Positions 24,237 through 33,819 of a stretch of 38,512 bases of DNA are shown here, piece by piece. The DNA comes from Salinisphaera sp. G21_0 (GTDB lineage Bacteria > Pseudomonadota > Gammaproteobacteria > Pseudomonadales > Endozoicomonadaceae), in NCBI RefSeq assembly GCF_017744115.1, contig NZ_JAGHQW010000052.1:1-38512 (forward strand). The letters are read 5' to 3'. The number at the start of each line of letters is the position of its first letter. Positions within the stretch are counted from its first letter, which is position 1. Both the position numbers and the translations under genes were made by a program. The notes below the pieces were generated by a model. The model was not told the origin of the DNA and did no database searches. It saw only the letters and a list, made by a program, of their open reading frames with translations.

Positions 24237-26663
24237 TTACTTTTTTCCTTTGCTCTTGCTGGTCGCTGGAAATGCAACTTTATAGACGTCATCGTACTGG
24301 CTGGCAAAATGCACAGAGATGCCTTCACGGATGTAATCCGGTAGCTCATCAAAGTCTCTGCGGTTATCTTCCGGAAGAACCAGATTCATAATTCCCTGCC
24401 GTCGGGCAGCAATCACCTTTTCTCTGATACCGCCCACAGCCAATACTTTGCCTGTCAGGGTCAGCTCTCCGGTCATCGCCAGATTTTTCAGGGGTTTAAT
24501 GCCTTTGGCCAGAGAGATTAAAGCGGTTGTCATGGTGACACCAGCACTGGGACCATCTTTCGGGGTGGCACCTTCCGGAACATGGAGGTGAATAAATGCA
24601 GTTTTCAGAAAGTCTTCCTGAATACCCAGCTTTTTGGCGTGACTGGTGGTATAGCTGTAGGAGATTTCAGCCGACTCTTTCATCACCTCACCCAGCTTGC
24701 CAGTCAGTTTAAAACCGGCTCGCTGCTGATGTATCAGGCAGGCTTCAACAGGGAGTGTGGCACCCCCCATTGCGGTCCAGGCAAGACCGGTGACTATGCC
24801 AAGACCTTCCATGGTTTTTTCTTTGCGGAAGTAGGGGGCTCCGAGAAAGTCTTCCAGGTTTTTAGCCGAAACCGTCAGCTTGTTTTCATCATTTTCCAGG
24901 AATTTGACCACGACTTTGCGAATGATTTTTTGCAACAATTTCTCAAAGTGACGAACCCCTGCTTCCCGGGCATAACCATCAATGATTTTACGGAAGGTTG
25001 TATCTGAGATTTTAAGCTGGCTCTTTTTCAGTCCAGCTTTGTTCAGTTGTTTGGGCCATAAGTGATTCTTGGCAATCGCCACCTTCTCTTCGGTGATATA
25101 GCCGGACAGCCTGATTACATCCATTCGATCAAGCAGCGGACCCGGGATAGTATCTAACTGATTGGCTGTGCAAATGAACAGGACTTTTGACAGATCAATT
25201 CTCATGTCCAGGTAGTGGTCAAGAAACTCGCTATTCTGCTCAGGATCCAATACCTCCAGCAGTGCAGATGCGGGATCACCGCGGAAGGACGCACCAATTT
25301 TATCAATCTCATCAAGCATGATGACCGGATTGGAGACTTCTACTTCTTTCAGTGCCTGAATCAGCTTTCCGGGCATCGCTCCAATATAAGTACGACGATG
25401 CCCTTTAATCTCAGCTTCATCTCTCATGCCGCCGAGGCTGAAACGGTAAAATTTGCGGTCCAGAGCTTTGGCGACAGACTTGCCAATAGAGGTTTTGCCC
25501 ACACCCGGGGGGCCTACCAGCAACATAATGGAGCCGGATACTTCTTTCCGGTATGCTCCCACTGCCAGAAACTCAACAATGCGCTCTTTAACATCCTCAA
25601 GGCCGTCATGGTCGGAACTGAGCACGTTTCTTGCGTGATGAAGGTCGAGATTATCTTCAGAGTACAGGCCAAAGGGGACAGATGTCGCCCAATCGAGGTA
25701 ATTTCTGCAAACGGCATATTCCGGGGAGCCAGTTTCCAGAATAGAAAGCTTTTTCAGCTCATCATCGATTTTACTCCTGGCACTTTCAGGGACGGTCAGC
25801 TTTGCCAGTCTCTGCTCGAACTGTTCAATCTCGGCAGTTCGGTCATCTTTCGATATGCCCAGCTCTTTTTGAATGACTTTAAGCTGTTCCTTCAGGAAGA
25901 ACTCGCGCTGATGATTACTGATTTTCCGGTTAACTTCCGCATTGATTTCACTCTGGAGACGGGCGACCTCCTGCTCTTTGCGAATCAGCACCAGTACCTT
26001 TTCCATCCTGCGTTGAACAGGGATGGTTTCCAGCACCTCCTGAAGCTCCTGTCCGGGAGCGGTGGTAATAGCCGCTGCAAAATCTGCAAGGGGGGAGGGG
26101 TCTTTGGGACTGAAGCGGTTCAGGTAATTTTTCAGCTCCTCGCTGTACAGAGGATTCAGTGGGATAAGCTCTTTGATCGCCTGGATCAGTGCCAGCGCAT
26201 AGGCTTTTACTTCATCACTGTCGTCTTCAGGGGTGTCGATATAGTCGACCTGAACCAGGTAAGGAGGCCGACGACGTAACCACTGTCGTATTCTGAAACG
26301 TTGCATTCCCAGGGCAATAAACTGAACCTGGTCATTGTCTGAAACAATATTATGGATTTTGACAACGCAACCTACCTGGGGGAAATCTTCCGGCACAACG
26401 TCTATGCCGGGCATCCGGCCAACAAAGCTGAGACCAACCGCTTTATGAGTGCTCTGGCCAACACGCTGTAGTGTTTCTCCCCACTCCTCATTGCTGAATA
26501 CTAACGGTTGTACCTGTGCAGGAAAGAAAGGGCGGTTCGAAACGGGGATCAGATAGAGTTTGTCTGGTAGCGACTGGTGTGGAAGTACAAGTCCGGTACT
26601 GCTTTTTTGGCTGTCTTCGTTCCCGTCAAGCACTTCGGGGTTGTTTGGATCCTGATCTGTCAT
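24237..26663 (-). CDS. ATP-dependent Lon protease, second (non-canonical) type
   Basis: The 808-residue serine protease has an N-terminal LON substrate domain (YLIPVSNRPFFPAQVQPLVF), Walker A VGPPGVGKTSIGKSVAK, Walker B VIMLDEIDKIG and a C-terminal peptidase. The Ser-Lys dyad is S706 (KDGPSAGVTMTTAL) and K749 (GGIREKVIAARR), with the 43-residue spacing of E. coli Lon. An acidic N-terminal extension and its isolated position fit the second Lon of pseudomonads (AsrA-like) rather than the copy usually found after clpX. It should degrade misfolded or regulatory proteins in the cytoplasm. The ATG at 26663 begins MTDQDPNNPEV; no heat-shock promoter was recognised. Confidence 0.92.
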   Translation of the reverse strand: MTDQDPNNPEVLDGNEDSQKSSTGLVLPHQSLPDKLYLIPVSNRPFFPAQVQPLVFSNEEWGETLQRVGQSTHKAVGLSFVGRMPGIDVVPEDFPQVGCVVKIHNIVSDNDQVQFIALGMQRFRIRQWLRRRPPYLVQVDYIDTPEDDSDEVKAYALALIQAIKELIPLNPLYSEELKNYLNRFSPKDPSPLADFAAAITTAPGQELQEVLETIPVQRRMEKVLVLIRKEQEVARLQSEINAEVNRKISNHQREFFLKEQLKVIQKELGISKDDRTAEIEQFEQRLAKLTVPESARSKIDDELKKLSILETGSPEYAVCRNYLDWATSVPFGLYSEDNLDLHHARNVLSSDHDGLEDVKERIVEFLAVGAYRKEVSGSIMLLVGPPGVGKTSIGKSVAKALDRKFYRFSLGGMRDEAEIKGHRRTYIGAMPGKLIQALKEVEVSNPVIMLDEIDKIGASFRGDPASALLEVLDPEQNSEFLDHYLDMRIDLSKVLFICTANQLDTIPGPLLDRMDVIRLSGYITEEKVAIAKNHLWPKQLNKAGLKKSQLKISDTTFRKIIDGYAREAGVRHFEKLLQKIIRKVVVKFLENDENKLTVSAKNLEDFLGAPYFRKEKTMEGLGIVTGLAWTAMGGATLPVEACLIHQQRAGFKLTGKLGEVMKESAEISYSYTTSHAKKLGIQEDFLKTAFIHLHVPEGATPKDGPSAGVTMTTALISLAKGIKPLKNLAMTGELTLTGKVLAVGGIREKVIAARRQGIMNLVLPEDNRRDFDELPDYIREGISVHFASQYDDVYKVAFPATSKSKGKK

Positions 26664-27151
26664 AGTCTGTCTGCAAAAGCTGGTTTAACAGGAAAGTCTG
26701 GTTGATATTCTGTTGCAAAGGCATGGTGTAGCGGGCTTTATGGAAGCTTGGGCTAACCCATTACTCAGTGTTTCAACCTTGTGTTCTGGATAATCTATTT
26801 TGAGGCTTATCCAGTAATTTCAATAGTCAGTGCACTTAAGTATGGTTTAGATAGTCAGGATTGGTAACGGGAATATTGGGCTGCTGACCAGTGGTAATGG
26901 GTAGGGTTTTATCCACTGTTCATGAAAGTTATGGCTGATGAAATGGTGACAATTTAATGACGGCAAGCAGCTTCTGGAGTGAGAAAACAGGTAAAGATCA
27001 TGGCAGCTTAAACCGTGTGCATAGTATGATTGCCTGACCCGCTGCGATGGCGGTCAGGCTATGAAATTTTGAAGTGGTTACAGCTCAGTATGCTGGAAGC
27101 TGCCAATTAGGTGGGATAGTATTTCCTGACAATAATAATAAGGTGTGTAGT
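26664..27151. other. Long divergent gap between lon-2 and the chalcone-isomerase-like gene
   Basis: No gene is supported. GCCTGACCCGC and GCGGTCAGGC (27032-27059) form a GC-rich hairpin around TGCGATG without a U tract. AATAAGG at 27137-27143 is the ribosome binding site of the next gene. Promoters of both genes must lie here, but I could not fix them. Confidence 0.5.
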
Positions 27152-27757
27152 ATGCAAAACTATGACTTTCTTTATCGTATTCCTCTTTTAACTGCCTTGC
27201 TTATGTTGCTGTCATTGCCTGTTAATGCGCTTGTCATTAATAAGTACGACCTGCCTGACACTATTGCAGCCGAAGGCGATAAACCAGAGCTTACATTGCA
27301 GGGTGCGGCAGTGAGGTCATGGTATCTGATGGTTAAAGGGTATATCGGTGCTCTTTATCTGGAAGAGCCGACCAGTAGCCCTGAAGAGATTTATGCCTCT
27401 GACACGCATCAACGAATGGCATTTGTTATGCTGGTGTCAAAAATGAGCGCCCGACGGATAGCCAATGCCTTTTATGAATCCATCCAATTGAACAGCCCGC
27501 CCGATGAGCAGGAAGCGGTGAAAGAGGACCTTGAGAAAATCTTTGCGCTGGTTGATGGTTCAATGAAAAAAGGTGAACAGGCTGTGTTTGAGTATCTTCC
27601 GGGTAGAGGATTGCGGATTGAGATTGCCGGTGATGAGAAAGGTATCGTTCCTGCCAATAAAGAGTTGTTCAATCTGTTTCTGCGAGTGTGGATTGGTGAG
27701 ACACCACCCAGTAAGCCTTTTAAAGAGCAGGTTTTGGGGGTTACTCCGGCTGCGTGA
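27152..27757 (+). CDS. Secreted chalcone-isomerase-like protein
   Basis: The 201-residue protein has a signal peptide of about 26 residues (hydrophobic LLTALLMLLSLPVNA), followed by the chalcone-isomerase-like fold seen in many proteobacterial periplasmic proteins. The motifs are TLQGAAVRSWYLMVKGYIGALYL, MAFVMLVSKMSARRIANAFY and the closing FNLFLRVWIGETPPSKPFKE. These bacterial relatives lack known chalcone isomerase activity and may bind fatty acid-like ligands. The start at 27152 was chosen because the signal peptide begins there and AAGG lies 9-12 bases upstream; the longer frame from 27074 would bury the signal sequence. Confidence 0.82.
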   Translation: MQNYDFLYRIPLLTALLMLLSLPVNALVINKYDLPDTIAAEGDKPELTLQGAAVRSWYLMVKGYIGALYLEEPTSSPEEIYASDTHQRMAFVMLVSKMSARRIANAFYESIQLNSPPDEQEAVKEDLEKIFALVDGSMKKGEQAVFEYLPGRGLRIEIAGDEKGIVPANKELFNLFLRVWIGETPPSKPFKEQVLGVTPAA

Positions 27758-27909
27758 TAATTTGATCCGCTTATCTGCCCGGGATTTTTTGTCTTGCAGT
27801 TACCTCAGGCATTGCCTTGAATGTTCTTAAGGATGGTTTATTCAACAAAGCTGTTTTATAGACATTCTATCAATAGCGGATTATCTATCAATTTTAAGGA
27901 GTCATTGAT

Positions 27910-28194
27910 ATGGATATCAAAACCCTCGTATTTTTAGGTGCATCTTTTTTCAGTATCTCTGTCTTTGGGGCTGACCAGAAAGCCCGTTCTGGTGATCAGA
28001 AAGTTAATGTGAATCAGGCAAACATGGAGCAGCTGGATAAAGGACTTCTCGGGGTTGGCCCCCGTATCGCAATGGAAATTGTCAAGTATCGCGATCAGCA
28101 TGGCCCTTATCAGAGCTTTGATGATTTGGATAAGGTTAAATATGTTGGCAGCAGAATGCTGGATAAAAATAAAAATCGTATAGTTTTTGACTGA
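27910..28194 (+). CDS. ComEA-like helix-hairpin-helix protein
   Basis: The 94-residue protein has a signal peptide (MDIKTLVFLGASFFSISVFG) and a single helix-hairpin-helix domain: VNVNQANMEQLDKGLLGVGP, then IVKYRDQHGPYQSFDDLDKV. It resembles short ComEA-type periplasmic DNA-binding proteins that pull incoming DNA across the outer membrane. Whether this one acts in competence is unknown, since no other com genes are near. GGAG at 27898-27901 precedes the ATG. Confidence 0.85.
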   Translation: MDIKTLVFLGASFFSISVFGADQKARSGDQKVNVNQANMEQLDKGLLGVGPRIAMEIVKYRDQHGPYQSFDDLDKVKYVGSRMLDKNKNRIVFD

Positions 28195-28207
28195 TCTGTC
28201 TGGCCAG

Positions 28208-28231
28208 GAAGCCTGGATAAGTTCAGGCTTC
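28208..28231 (+). terminator. Hairpin after the comEA-like gene
   Basis: GAAGCCTG and CAGGCTTC form a perfect eight-pair stem 13 bp after the stop codon. The T tract behind it is broken (TTCAGGTAATGTTTT), so termination may be incomplete. Confidence 0.4.
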
Positions 28232-28341
28232 TTCAGGTAATGTTTTATCTCGGGTTTCGTTGCTTCTACAATGCAAAATCTGAATGGGCTGTTATTTTCT
28301 CTGGCATCCCGTGGATGCTATGGGTCTGATGTGGGGGATTT

Positions 28342-29256
28342 GTGAGAAACGCAGGAGTACATTCTGGCCTGACGTTCGCCGTTGGGGCATTTGCTTTGTG
28401 GGGGCTGATCCCCATCTATTTCAAGATTGTTGAACAGGTGTCTCCTTTGGAAGTGCTTGCTCATCGGGTTTTCTGGTCATCACTATTGCTGGTTTGTTTT
28501 TTATCTTTTCGCCATAAACTGAAAGGGATTCTTGAGATAATAAAATCACCCCGGATACTGGGCTGGTTGGTTTTGTCGTCGCTGTTTATTGCTGGAAACT
28601 GGCTCTGTTTTATCTGGGGAGTGACCAATGACAGGATTCTGGAAACCAGCCTCGGTTATTACATTAACCCATTGATCAGTGTTTTTTTCGGCTATTGCTT
28701 TCTGGGGGAGCGCCTGACCCGATACCAGATGCTGGCGGTGTTTATAGCAGCAGCGGCGGTATCAATGCAGATGTTTTTGTTGGGTAAACTGCCCTGGGTC
28801 GCTTTTGTACTGGCTGTGTGTTTCGGGTTTTATGGCTTGATCCGGAAAAGGATTAATGTCGATGCAACCTCTGGACTGGCTATTGAGACATTGCTGTTGA
28901 TGCCTCCCGCCGCTTTCTATTTCCTGTGGCTGATAAATAATGATTTGCATGCTTTTCGCTTTTCCGATCCAGATACCAGCCTTCTCCTTGCCCTGTCCGG
29001 ATTTGTGACAACCATACCTCTGGTGCTGTTCAATATGGCGGCTCAAAAGTTGTCGTTGACTGTATTGGGAATCATGCAGTATCTGGCCCCATCCATTTCA
29101 TTTCTGGTTGGAGTGACGATTTATAATGAGCCGCTGGGTGTGGTGCAGATGGCTACTTTCGCTTTGATATGGCTCGCACTGGCCATTTTTACGCTGGATG
29201 GCCTGTTTAGACATAAGCGGCAGCGTGAACGGTTGGAAGTACCTCACGCTGAGTAG
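28342..29256 (+). CDS. rarD: RarD-type EamA transporter
   Basis: The 304-residue inner-membrane protein has ten hydrophobic helices typical of the EamA/DMT superfamily. It shows the RarD hallmarks AFALWGLIPIYFKIVEQVSP, LEVLAHRVFWS and ILETSLGYYINPLISVFFGY. RarD was first linked to chloramphenicol resistance; its natural substrate is unknown. The start is a GTG at 28342, supported by GGGGGA about 8 bases upstream and by the position of the first helix. It ends 17 bp before the convergent small gene. Confidence 0.92.
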   Translation: MRNAGVHSGLTFAVGAFALWGLIPIYFKIVEQVSPLEVLAHRVFWSSLLLVCFLSFRHKLKGILEIIKSPRILGWLVLSSLFIAGNWLCFIWGVTNDRILETSLGYYINPLISVFFGYCFLGERLTRYQMLAVFIAAAAVSMQMFLLGKLPWVAFVLAVCFGFYGLIRKRINVDATSGLAIETLLLMPPAAFYFLWLINNDLHAFRFSDPDTSLLLALSGFVTTIPLVLFNMAAQKLSLTVLGIMQYLAPSISFLVGVTIYNEPLGVVQMATFALIWLALAIFTLDGLFRHKRQRERLEVPHAE

Positions 29257-29273
29257 ATCTGGTTTATTGTTTA

Positions 29274-29480
29274 TCAGGAGTGTCTTTTTTCTTTATCTTT
29301 TTTGATAGAGGTTTTTGAGCGGGCTTTCCTGACCGGGAGTGATAGAGCCTGCTCTCTGGGCAGTACCCGGTAAATCTGTCGGTAGTACTCTTTTTCAAGG
29401 TCGCCAGGGGTTTCGGGAAGGGGCACCATACCCATCTGTCTGAGATAGGCTTCCATGCTACTGAGTGATGGTTTGTTCAT
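29274..29480 (-). CDS. Small hypothetical protein (68 residues)
   Basis: The frame beginning MNKPSLSSMEAYLRQMGMVP is polar, with PLPETPGDLEKEYYRQIYRV in the middle and a strongly basic tail ending KKDKEKRHS. I recognise no family. AGGA lies about 11 bases upstream of the ATG at 29480; an ATG at 29522 is possible but less well supported. Composition and the conserved-looking Pro/Glu core suggest a real small protein. Confidence 0.5.
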   Translation of the reverse strand: MNKPSLSSMEAYLRQMGMVPLPETPGDLEKEYYRQIYRVLPREQALSLPVRKARSKTSIKKDKEKRHS

Positions 29481-29522
29481 TGAAGAGTCCTGCATGATTC
29501 TGACATAAAGTAACGAAGACAA

Positions 29523-29961
29523 AAGATGTCGGCAGTTGGGCTTATTCCATTAAACCGGATGCTGACATGGAACGCTAAATGGTAAGCATACTGCATGCCA
29601 TTTTTTTGACGGCATGGTTTTCTGCTTTGTTCTACATGCCTGATGTATTGTACTTCCGCTGTTTTTTGCTTCAGTTGTTCAGGGTTGAATGACTTAGACT
29701 CTCTTCACTCTAAAGCTCAGTTTGTGATTTTTGGTGTGTGCTATTGGTGAAAGGTGTTACTTTTCGGTTGGTTTTCCTTGCGTGGGTAACATTTTCAGCG
29801 GTTTTCATATTGCAAAATTTGCGTGCTAATCAGCTTATCGGGCTGTGGTTTTATAGCACGGATAAGCAATTTATTAGATTTTCACTGCCGTATATCCGAT
29901 TTTGAGAAATACTGTAGGCAAAGGATGACATTGTTCTTTCCAAGATGCAGTTGAGGCAGTT
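29523..29961. other. Gap upstream of the GH36-like gene
   Basis: There is no gene. CATGCC and GGCATG (about 29595-29617) pair across a T-rich loop. The promoters of the small minus-strand gene and of the GH36-like gene must lie here; none was clear enough to place. Confidence 0.45.
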
Positions 29962-32052
29962 ATGTATTCTCTTCGTGAAAAAGACCAGCTGGTAAATCTG
30001 TATTATGACCAGGCTGCAGTATGTCAGGGGGTCACTGTTTATGTTCGTTTGGATAATGGGGAGGAATACGCTCTGACATGGTCAGAGCAGTCGGGGATAT
30101 TTGTTCACGATGACTGGCTGTCTGTCAGGTTGTCTCTGGAGACCAAAGGAAGACAGCTGTTGTTATCTCTGAATGCTGAGATTAGCAAGGGAGTCAGCTG
30201 GCCAGGGCGCAGTTGGCATCCCCGTTGCGCCGTCAGAATCAATATCGCCTCTCTGGGTGACATTTCCGGCTTGTGTGCTCATTATCTTTATAACAGTTGG
30301 TGGACACGGCCCCATTTTGATTGTGCCCTTAACAATCTGCCAGAGAAAACACAGTCTTTGCTGTACGGTCTGGGGGAAGAGTATCACCACCTGCTGGCCG
30401 TATGTGATGAGCAGGTTCGCTGTGAATTTCAGGGTGGGGACGTCGCTGGCATTGAGTTGGTAGCGGGTCCTTTAAAGTCCGGTGTTAGAGATTTTTCGGG
30501 CTTGATTGCCATTTATGGTGTCAGTGCAGATCCATTTTCACTGATCAATAACAATGTGCAGTTGGGGCGTCACCATCTATCGTACTATTCCAGACCAAGA
30601 GAGCAGCGTACCTTGCCTGAGGTGTTTAACTATCTCGGCTGGTGCAGTTGGGATGCCTGTTATCTTGATGTGACTGGGGAGGCTGTTGCTGCTAAAGCGC
30701 AGGAGTTTTACTCCAAAAGGGTTCCGGTAAAATGGATGCTGGTGGATGATGGCTGGTCGGAAGAGAAAGATCGTCGGCTGTTGTCCTGGAAGGAAGATCG
30801 GAAGAAGTTTCCGGCTGGACTTGCCGGTTTAAAGCAGACTCTTCAGGATGACTACGGTATTCCCTGGATGGGGGTGTGGCATGCCCTGACCGGGCAGTGG
30901 GAAGGGATCGATGCCGAAGCAAGCTTTCCTGTTCCTTTGGATGAGCTGGATTCATCAAGAAGGTTACCCCCAACCTCAGAAGGGGATGCATTTCGCTTCT
31001 GGCACGGCTGGCACGACTATCTGGCCCGGCAGGGCGTTGATTTCATCAAAGTCGATGTTCAGAGCAATCTTGCCAACCACTATAGATACCGGGATTTTCC
31101 CGGAAGAGTATCCCGGGTAGCGCACCAGGCTCTTGAAGCGTCAGCGGGGCTGCATTTTAACGGACAACTGATCAACTGCATGGGGATGGCCAGCGATCAG
31201 TTGTGGAACCGACCGTCATCAGCTCTTGCGCGTAATAGTGATGATTTTTTTCCAAAAAAAAGCGGTAATCTCCAGGAGCATGCACTGCAGAATGCCTATA
31301 ACGCGGTGTTTCATGATGCCTTTTTTATAGGTGACTGGGATATGTGGTGGACCATTCACGAAGACTCTGATGCCCATGCGCTGCTCAGGGCGGTCAGTGG
31401 CGGGCCCATTTATAACAGCGATCCGGTTGGGCAGACTGATGCAGAGCAACTGATGAAGCTGGTGTTTAATGATGGTCGGGTGGTTCGTTGTGACCAGCAG
31501 GGAAAGGTGGCTCGGGAACAGTTATTTGAAAACCCTCTCTATTCCGGGAAGTTGCTTAAAGTGACCAATCGGATTGGGGCAGTGGGAGTCCTTGCCTTAT
31601 TCAATATTGCCGAAGATCACCAACCGATCACTGAGCGTATCACTGCATCCCCCCTGGAAAATGACAGTGACGAATGGTTGGTATACTGGCCGACCCGACG
31701 GAAATGTTTCAGCCATTCTGAGCTGCCGGAAATACGGCTTGGGCAGAATGGGGCAGATCTGATGCTGTTTTATCCTGAAGAGCCATTGGTCTGTCTTGGA
31801 CTGGAAGATAAGATTCTGCCAGCCTGTGCCATTGTTGATCAGGTGGTGTGCTGGAAAGACAGCGGGGTTCGCCTTGAAAGCCGACTCAGGCAGGGAGGCA
31901 GGCTGTTAATTTACAGTGAGTATCCGATTCTGGAGGTTCGAATCAATGGGCAGGATTATGTGTGGGAGGAGTCGGGTAACATATACCTTATTGATTGCTC
32001 TGAATGGGAAGATGAAATCTTTCTGGAGTGCCTGGCCAGTCTGAATTCATAA
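29962..32052 (+). CDS. GH36 / raffinose-synthase-like glycosidase
   Basis: The 696-residue protein has the raffinose synthase/Sip1-type alpha-galactosidase architecture. The N-terminal beta-sandwich region is followed by a (beta/alpha)8 barrel with NYLGWCSWDACY, KWMLVDDGWSEE and IPWMGVWHALTGQWEGID. The nucleophile candidate is D365 in VDFIKVDVQSN and the acid/base candidate is D427 or D428 in ARNSDDFFP. FFIGDWDMWWTIHED and GPIYNSDPVG complete the pattern. No signal peptide is visible, so it should act in the cytoplasm on alpha-galactosides. Hydrolase versus transferase activity cannot be told. It stands alone, without a sugar transporter nearby. Confidence 0.85.
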   Translation: MYSLREKDQLVNLYYDQAAVCQGVTVYVRLDNGEEYALTWSEQSGIFVHDDWLSVRLSLETKGRQLLLSLNAEISKGVSWPGRSWHPRCAVRINIASLGDISGLCAHYLYNSWWTRPHFDCALNNLPEKTQSLLYGLGEEYHHLLAVCDEQVRCEFQGGDVAGIELVAGPLKSGVRDFSGLIAIYGVSADPFSLINNNVQLGRHHLSYYSRPREQRTLPEVFNYLGWCSWDACYLDVTGEAVAAKAQEFYSKRVPVKWMLVDDGWSEEKDRRLLSWKEDRKKFPAGLAGLKQTLQDDYGIPWMGVWHALTGQWEGIDAEASFPVPLDELDSSRRLPPTSEGDAFRFWHGWHDYLARQGVDFIKVDVQSNLANHYRYRDFPGRVSRVAHQALEASAGLHFNGQLINCMGMASDQLWNRPSSALARNSDDFFPKKSGNLQEHALQNAYNAVFHDAFFIGDWDMWWTIHEDSDAHALLRAVSGGPIYNSDPVGQTDAEQLMKLVFNDGRVVRCDQQGKVAREQLFENPLYSGKLLKVTNRIGAVGVLALFNIAEDHQPITERITASPLENDSDEWLVYWPTRRKCFSHSELPEIRLGQNGADLMLFYPEEPLVCLGLEDKILPACAIVDQVVCWKDSGVRLESRLRQGGRLLIYSEYPILEVRINGQDYVWEESGNIYLIDCSEWEDEIFLECLASLNS

Positions 32053-32059
32053 GATGGAT

Positions 32060-32078
32060 CCGGCAGTGAAACTGCCGG
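32060..32078. terminator. Hairpin between the GH36-like gene and folD
   Basis: CCGGCAGT and ACTGCCGG form a perfect stem with a three-base loop, 7 bp after the GH36-like stop and about 30 bp from the folD stop. The following TTTACACC is only a short U run. It is probably a shared terminator. Confidence 0.5.
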
Positions 32079-32106
32079 TTTACACCTTGAACACTTTTCT
32101 CTCGGT

Positions 32107-32961
32107 TCAGTGGTGCAGATGGTCTGCAGCATACAGTGTGTTTTCCAGAAGTGTCGCCACGGTCATCGGGCCGACACCTCCGGGAACCGGAGTAATCCAT
32201 GAGGCTCTTTCTCTGGCAACATCAAACTCCACATCACCCACCAGTCGGCCATCATCCATACGGTTGATGCCAATATCAATCACCACTGCACCGGGCTTTA
32301 CCCAGGCACCTTTAACCAGTCCGGGCTTACCAGCGCCCACCACCAGGATGTCTGCCCGGGCTACTTCAGCGGCCAGATCCTCGGTAAAGCGATGCGTGGT
32401 GGTTGTGGTGCAACCGGCCAGTAACAGTTCCATGGTCATCGGGCGACCGACAATATTGGAGGCGCCGACAATGACGGCATTCTTGCCACGAATGGGCTGG
32501 CCTGTGTTTTCCAGCAGTGTCATCACACCTTTTGGTGTGCAGGGGCGCAATAGTGGAATGCGCTGAACCAGCCTGCCAATGTTGTAGGGGTGAAAGCCAT
32601 CGACGTCTTTATCCGGACGGATGCGTTCAATCACCAGTTCGCAGTTGATGTGTTCAGGCAGGGGTAATTGTACAAGAATGCCATCAATCGCCGGGTCATC
32701 ATTGAGGTTGTCAATTAACTCCAGCAGATACTGTTCGCTGGTGGAGGCTGGCAGGTCGTGGGATATGGATTTGAAACCCACCCTTTCACAGTCCTGTCTT
32801 TTCTTGCCGACATAAACTCTGGAAGCCGGGTCATCGCCAATCAGAATAACCGCCAGCCCAGGAGCCCTGAGACCCTGTGAAGTTCTTTTTTTAACCTGTT
32901 CGGCGATGGCGTCGGTCAGTTGCAGGGCAATGGCTTTGCCATCAATAATTTTTGCTGTCAT
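32107..32961 (-). CDS. folD: Methylenetetrahydrofolate dehydrogenase / cyclohydrolase
   Basis: The 284-residue bifunctional FolD interconverts methylene-, methenyl- and 10-formyl-tetrahydrofolate for purine and formyl-Met-tRNA synthesis. Visible motifs are [20 protein letters not shown] with the catalytic Lys, [14 protein letters not shown], the [16 protein letters not shown] loop, and the NADP-binding region [18 protein letters not shown] ending [16 protein letters not shown]. Start ATG at 32961 gives [12 protein letters not shown], the usual N-terminus. It is divergent from the tRNA operon, as in related genomes. Confidence 0.96.
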   Translation of the reverse strand: MTAKIIDGKAIALQLTDAIAEQVKKRTSQGLRAPGLAVILIGDDPASRVYVGKKRQDCERVGFKSISHDLPASTSEQYLLELIDNLNDDPAIDGILVQLPLPEHINCELVIERIRPDKDVDGFHPYNIGRLVQRIPLLRPCTPKGVMTLLENTGQPIRGKNAVIVGASNIVGRPMTMELLLAGCTTTTTHRFTEDLAAEVARADILVVGAGKPGLVKGAWVKPGAVVIDIGINRMDDGRLVGDVEFDVARERASWITPVPGGVGPMTVATLLENTLYAADHLHH

Positions 32962-33214
32962 ATGTGCTGAAGCCTGTTGCTGACAATATTGGTTGATTGG
33001 CGAATATTGAAAATGACCGTTAGTTTAACAGTGCTCTGGCTCTGTTGACACAACAGCCTGCTGATAAAGCTACTGGTTCAACCTATATGAAATCTGTTCG
33101 ATATAAAGGGTGGGCATGGTGGTTTTTTTTCAGACAGATTGGTATGGTCATTCAGACGAAGAAGTTTCCTGCATTATCTGAACGGCTATGTGGATCAAAA
33201 AATGCATATGGCAA
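32962..33214. other. folD / tRNA divergent upstream region
   Basis: No gene is present. The tRNA operon promoter begins at 33215. TTGACA at about 33044 has no fitting -10 downstream and was not called. Confidence 0.45.
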
Positions 33215-33243
33215 TTGACGACCGCCATGCTTGTGAGTAGTAT
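33215..33243 (+). promoter_or_regulatory. Sigma-70 promoter of the tRNA operon
   Basis: TTGACG (33215-33220), a 17-bp spacer and TAGTAT (33238-33243) are followed by TCGTCGCCG. The G/C-rich discriminator is typical of stringently controlled stable-RNA promoters. It lies about 50 bp before tRNA-Pro. Confidence 0.7.
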
Positions 33244-33300
33244 TCGTCGCCGTTGACCAGCGGAACTTTTCGGGATTTCCTGAAAGTAGCTGGAAAGTTT

Positions 33301-33377
33301 CGGGGTATAGCGCAGTCTGGTAGCGCGCCTGCTTTGGGAGCAGGATGTCGGGAGTTCGAATCTCTCTACCCCGACCA
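33301..33377 (+). tRNA. tRNA-Pro (anticodon TGG)
   Basis: A cloverleaf of 77 bases with encoded CCA. The acceptor stem CGGGGTA / TACCCCG has the C1-G72 pair characteristic of bacterial tRNA-Pro. The anticodon arm is CCTGC-TTTGGGA-GCAGG and the T arm is GGGAGTTCGAATCTC. First gene of the tRNA operon. Confidence 0.97.
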
Positions 33378-33394
33378 GTCAGAAAGATGATTAA

Positions 33395-33471
33395 GCGCCC
33401 GTAGCTCAGTTGGATAGAGCATCCGCCTTCTAAGCGGATGGTCGCAGGTTCGAATCCTGCCGGGTGCGCCA
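33395..33471 (+). tRNA. tRNA-Arg (anticodon TCT)
   Basis: A cloverleaf of 77 bases with encoded CCA. Acceptor stem GCGCCCG / CGGGTGC, anticodon arm CCGC-CTTCTAA-GCGG, T arm GCAGGTTCGAATCCTGC. It reads AGA/AGG codons. Confidence 0.97.
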
Positions 33472-33547
33472 TTTTTCAGATGGCCATTTATCCTGCCTTA
33501 TGCTTGATTCTTTGGTTCAATTTGAATAGTCTTTCGGTCAATTGTTG

Positions 33548-33623
33548 GTGGGCGTAGCTCAGTTGGCAGAGCTCCGGATTGTGATTCCGGCGGTCGAGGG
33601 TTCGAGCCCCTTCGCCCACCCCA
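33548..33623 (+). tRNA. tRNA-His (anticodon GTG)
   Basis: The acceptor GTGGGCG / CGCCCAC has a further G at 33547 that can serve as the G-1 identity base. The anticodon arm is CCGGA-TTGTGAT-TCCGG and the T arm is GAGGGTTCGAGCCCC. CCA is encoded. Confidence 0.97.
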
Positions 33624-33697
33624 GTTAACGGTTTGTCCTGTTATTTCGGGCGGCCTGAAAAATACAGTGTTTTGCGTGCTTCGTGGAAACGCTGTGA

Positions 33698-33782
33698 GCG
33701 GAAGTGGTGAAATTGGTAGACACGCTGGATTTAGGTTCCAGTGCCGCAAGGTGTGAGAGTTCGAGTCTCTCCTTCCGCACCA
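33698..33782 (+). tRNA. tRNA-Leu (anticodon TAG)
   Basis: A class II tRNA of 85 bases with acceptor GCGGAAG / CTTCCGC, anticodon arm CTGGA-TTTAGGT-TCCAG, a long variable arm (TGCCGCAAGGTG) and encoded CCA. Last gene of the operon; a terminator follows 6 bp later. Confidence 0.97.
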
Positions 33783-33788
33783 GTCATT

Positions 33789-33819
33789 AACGGGGATAAG
33801 TATGCTTATCCCCGTTTTT
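33789..33819 (+). terminator. Intrinsic terminator of the tRNA operon
   Basis: AACGGGGATAAG and CTTATCCCCGTT pair around TATG and run into TTTTT, directly after tRNA-Leu. Confidence 0.9.

Noticed and set aside
24237-26663. Canonical clpX-linked lon
   Set aside because: It lies 10 kb upstream of clpX on the other strand and has an acidic N-terminal extension, so it was called a second-type Lon without the gene symbol.
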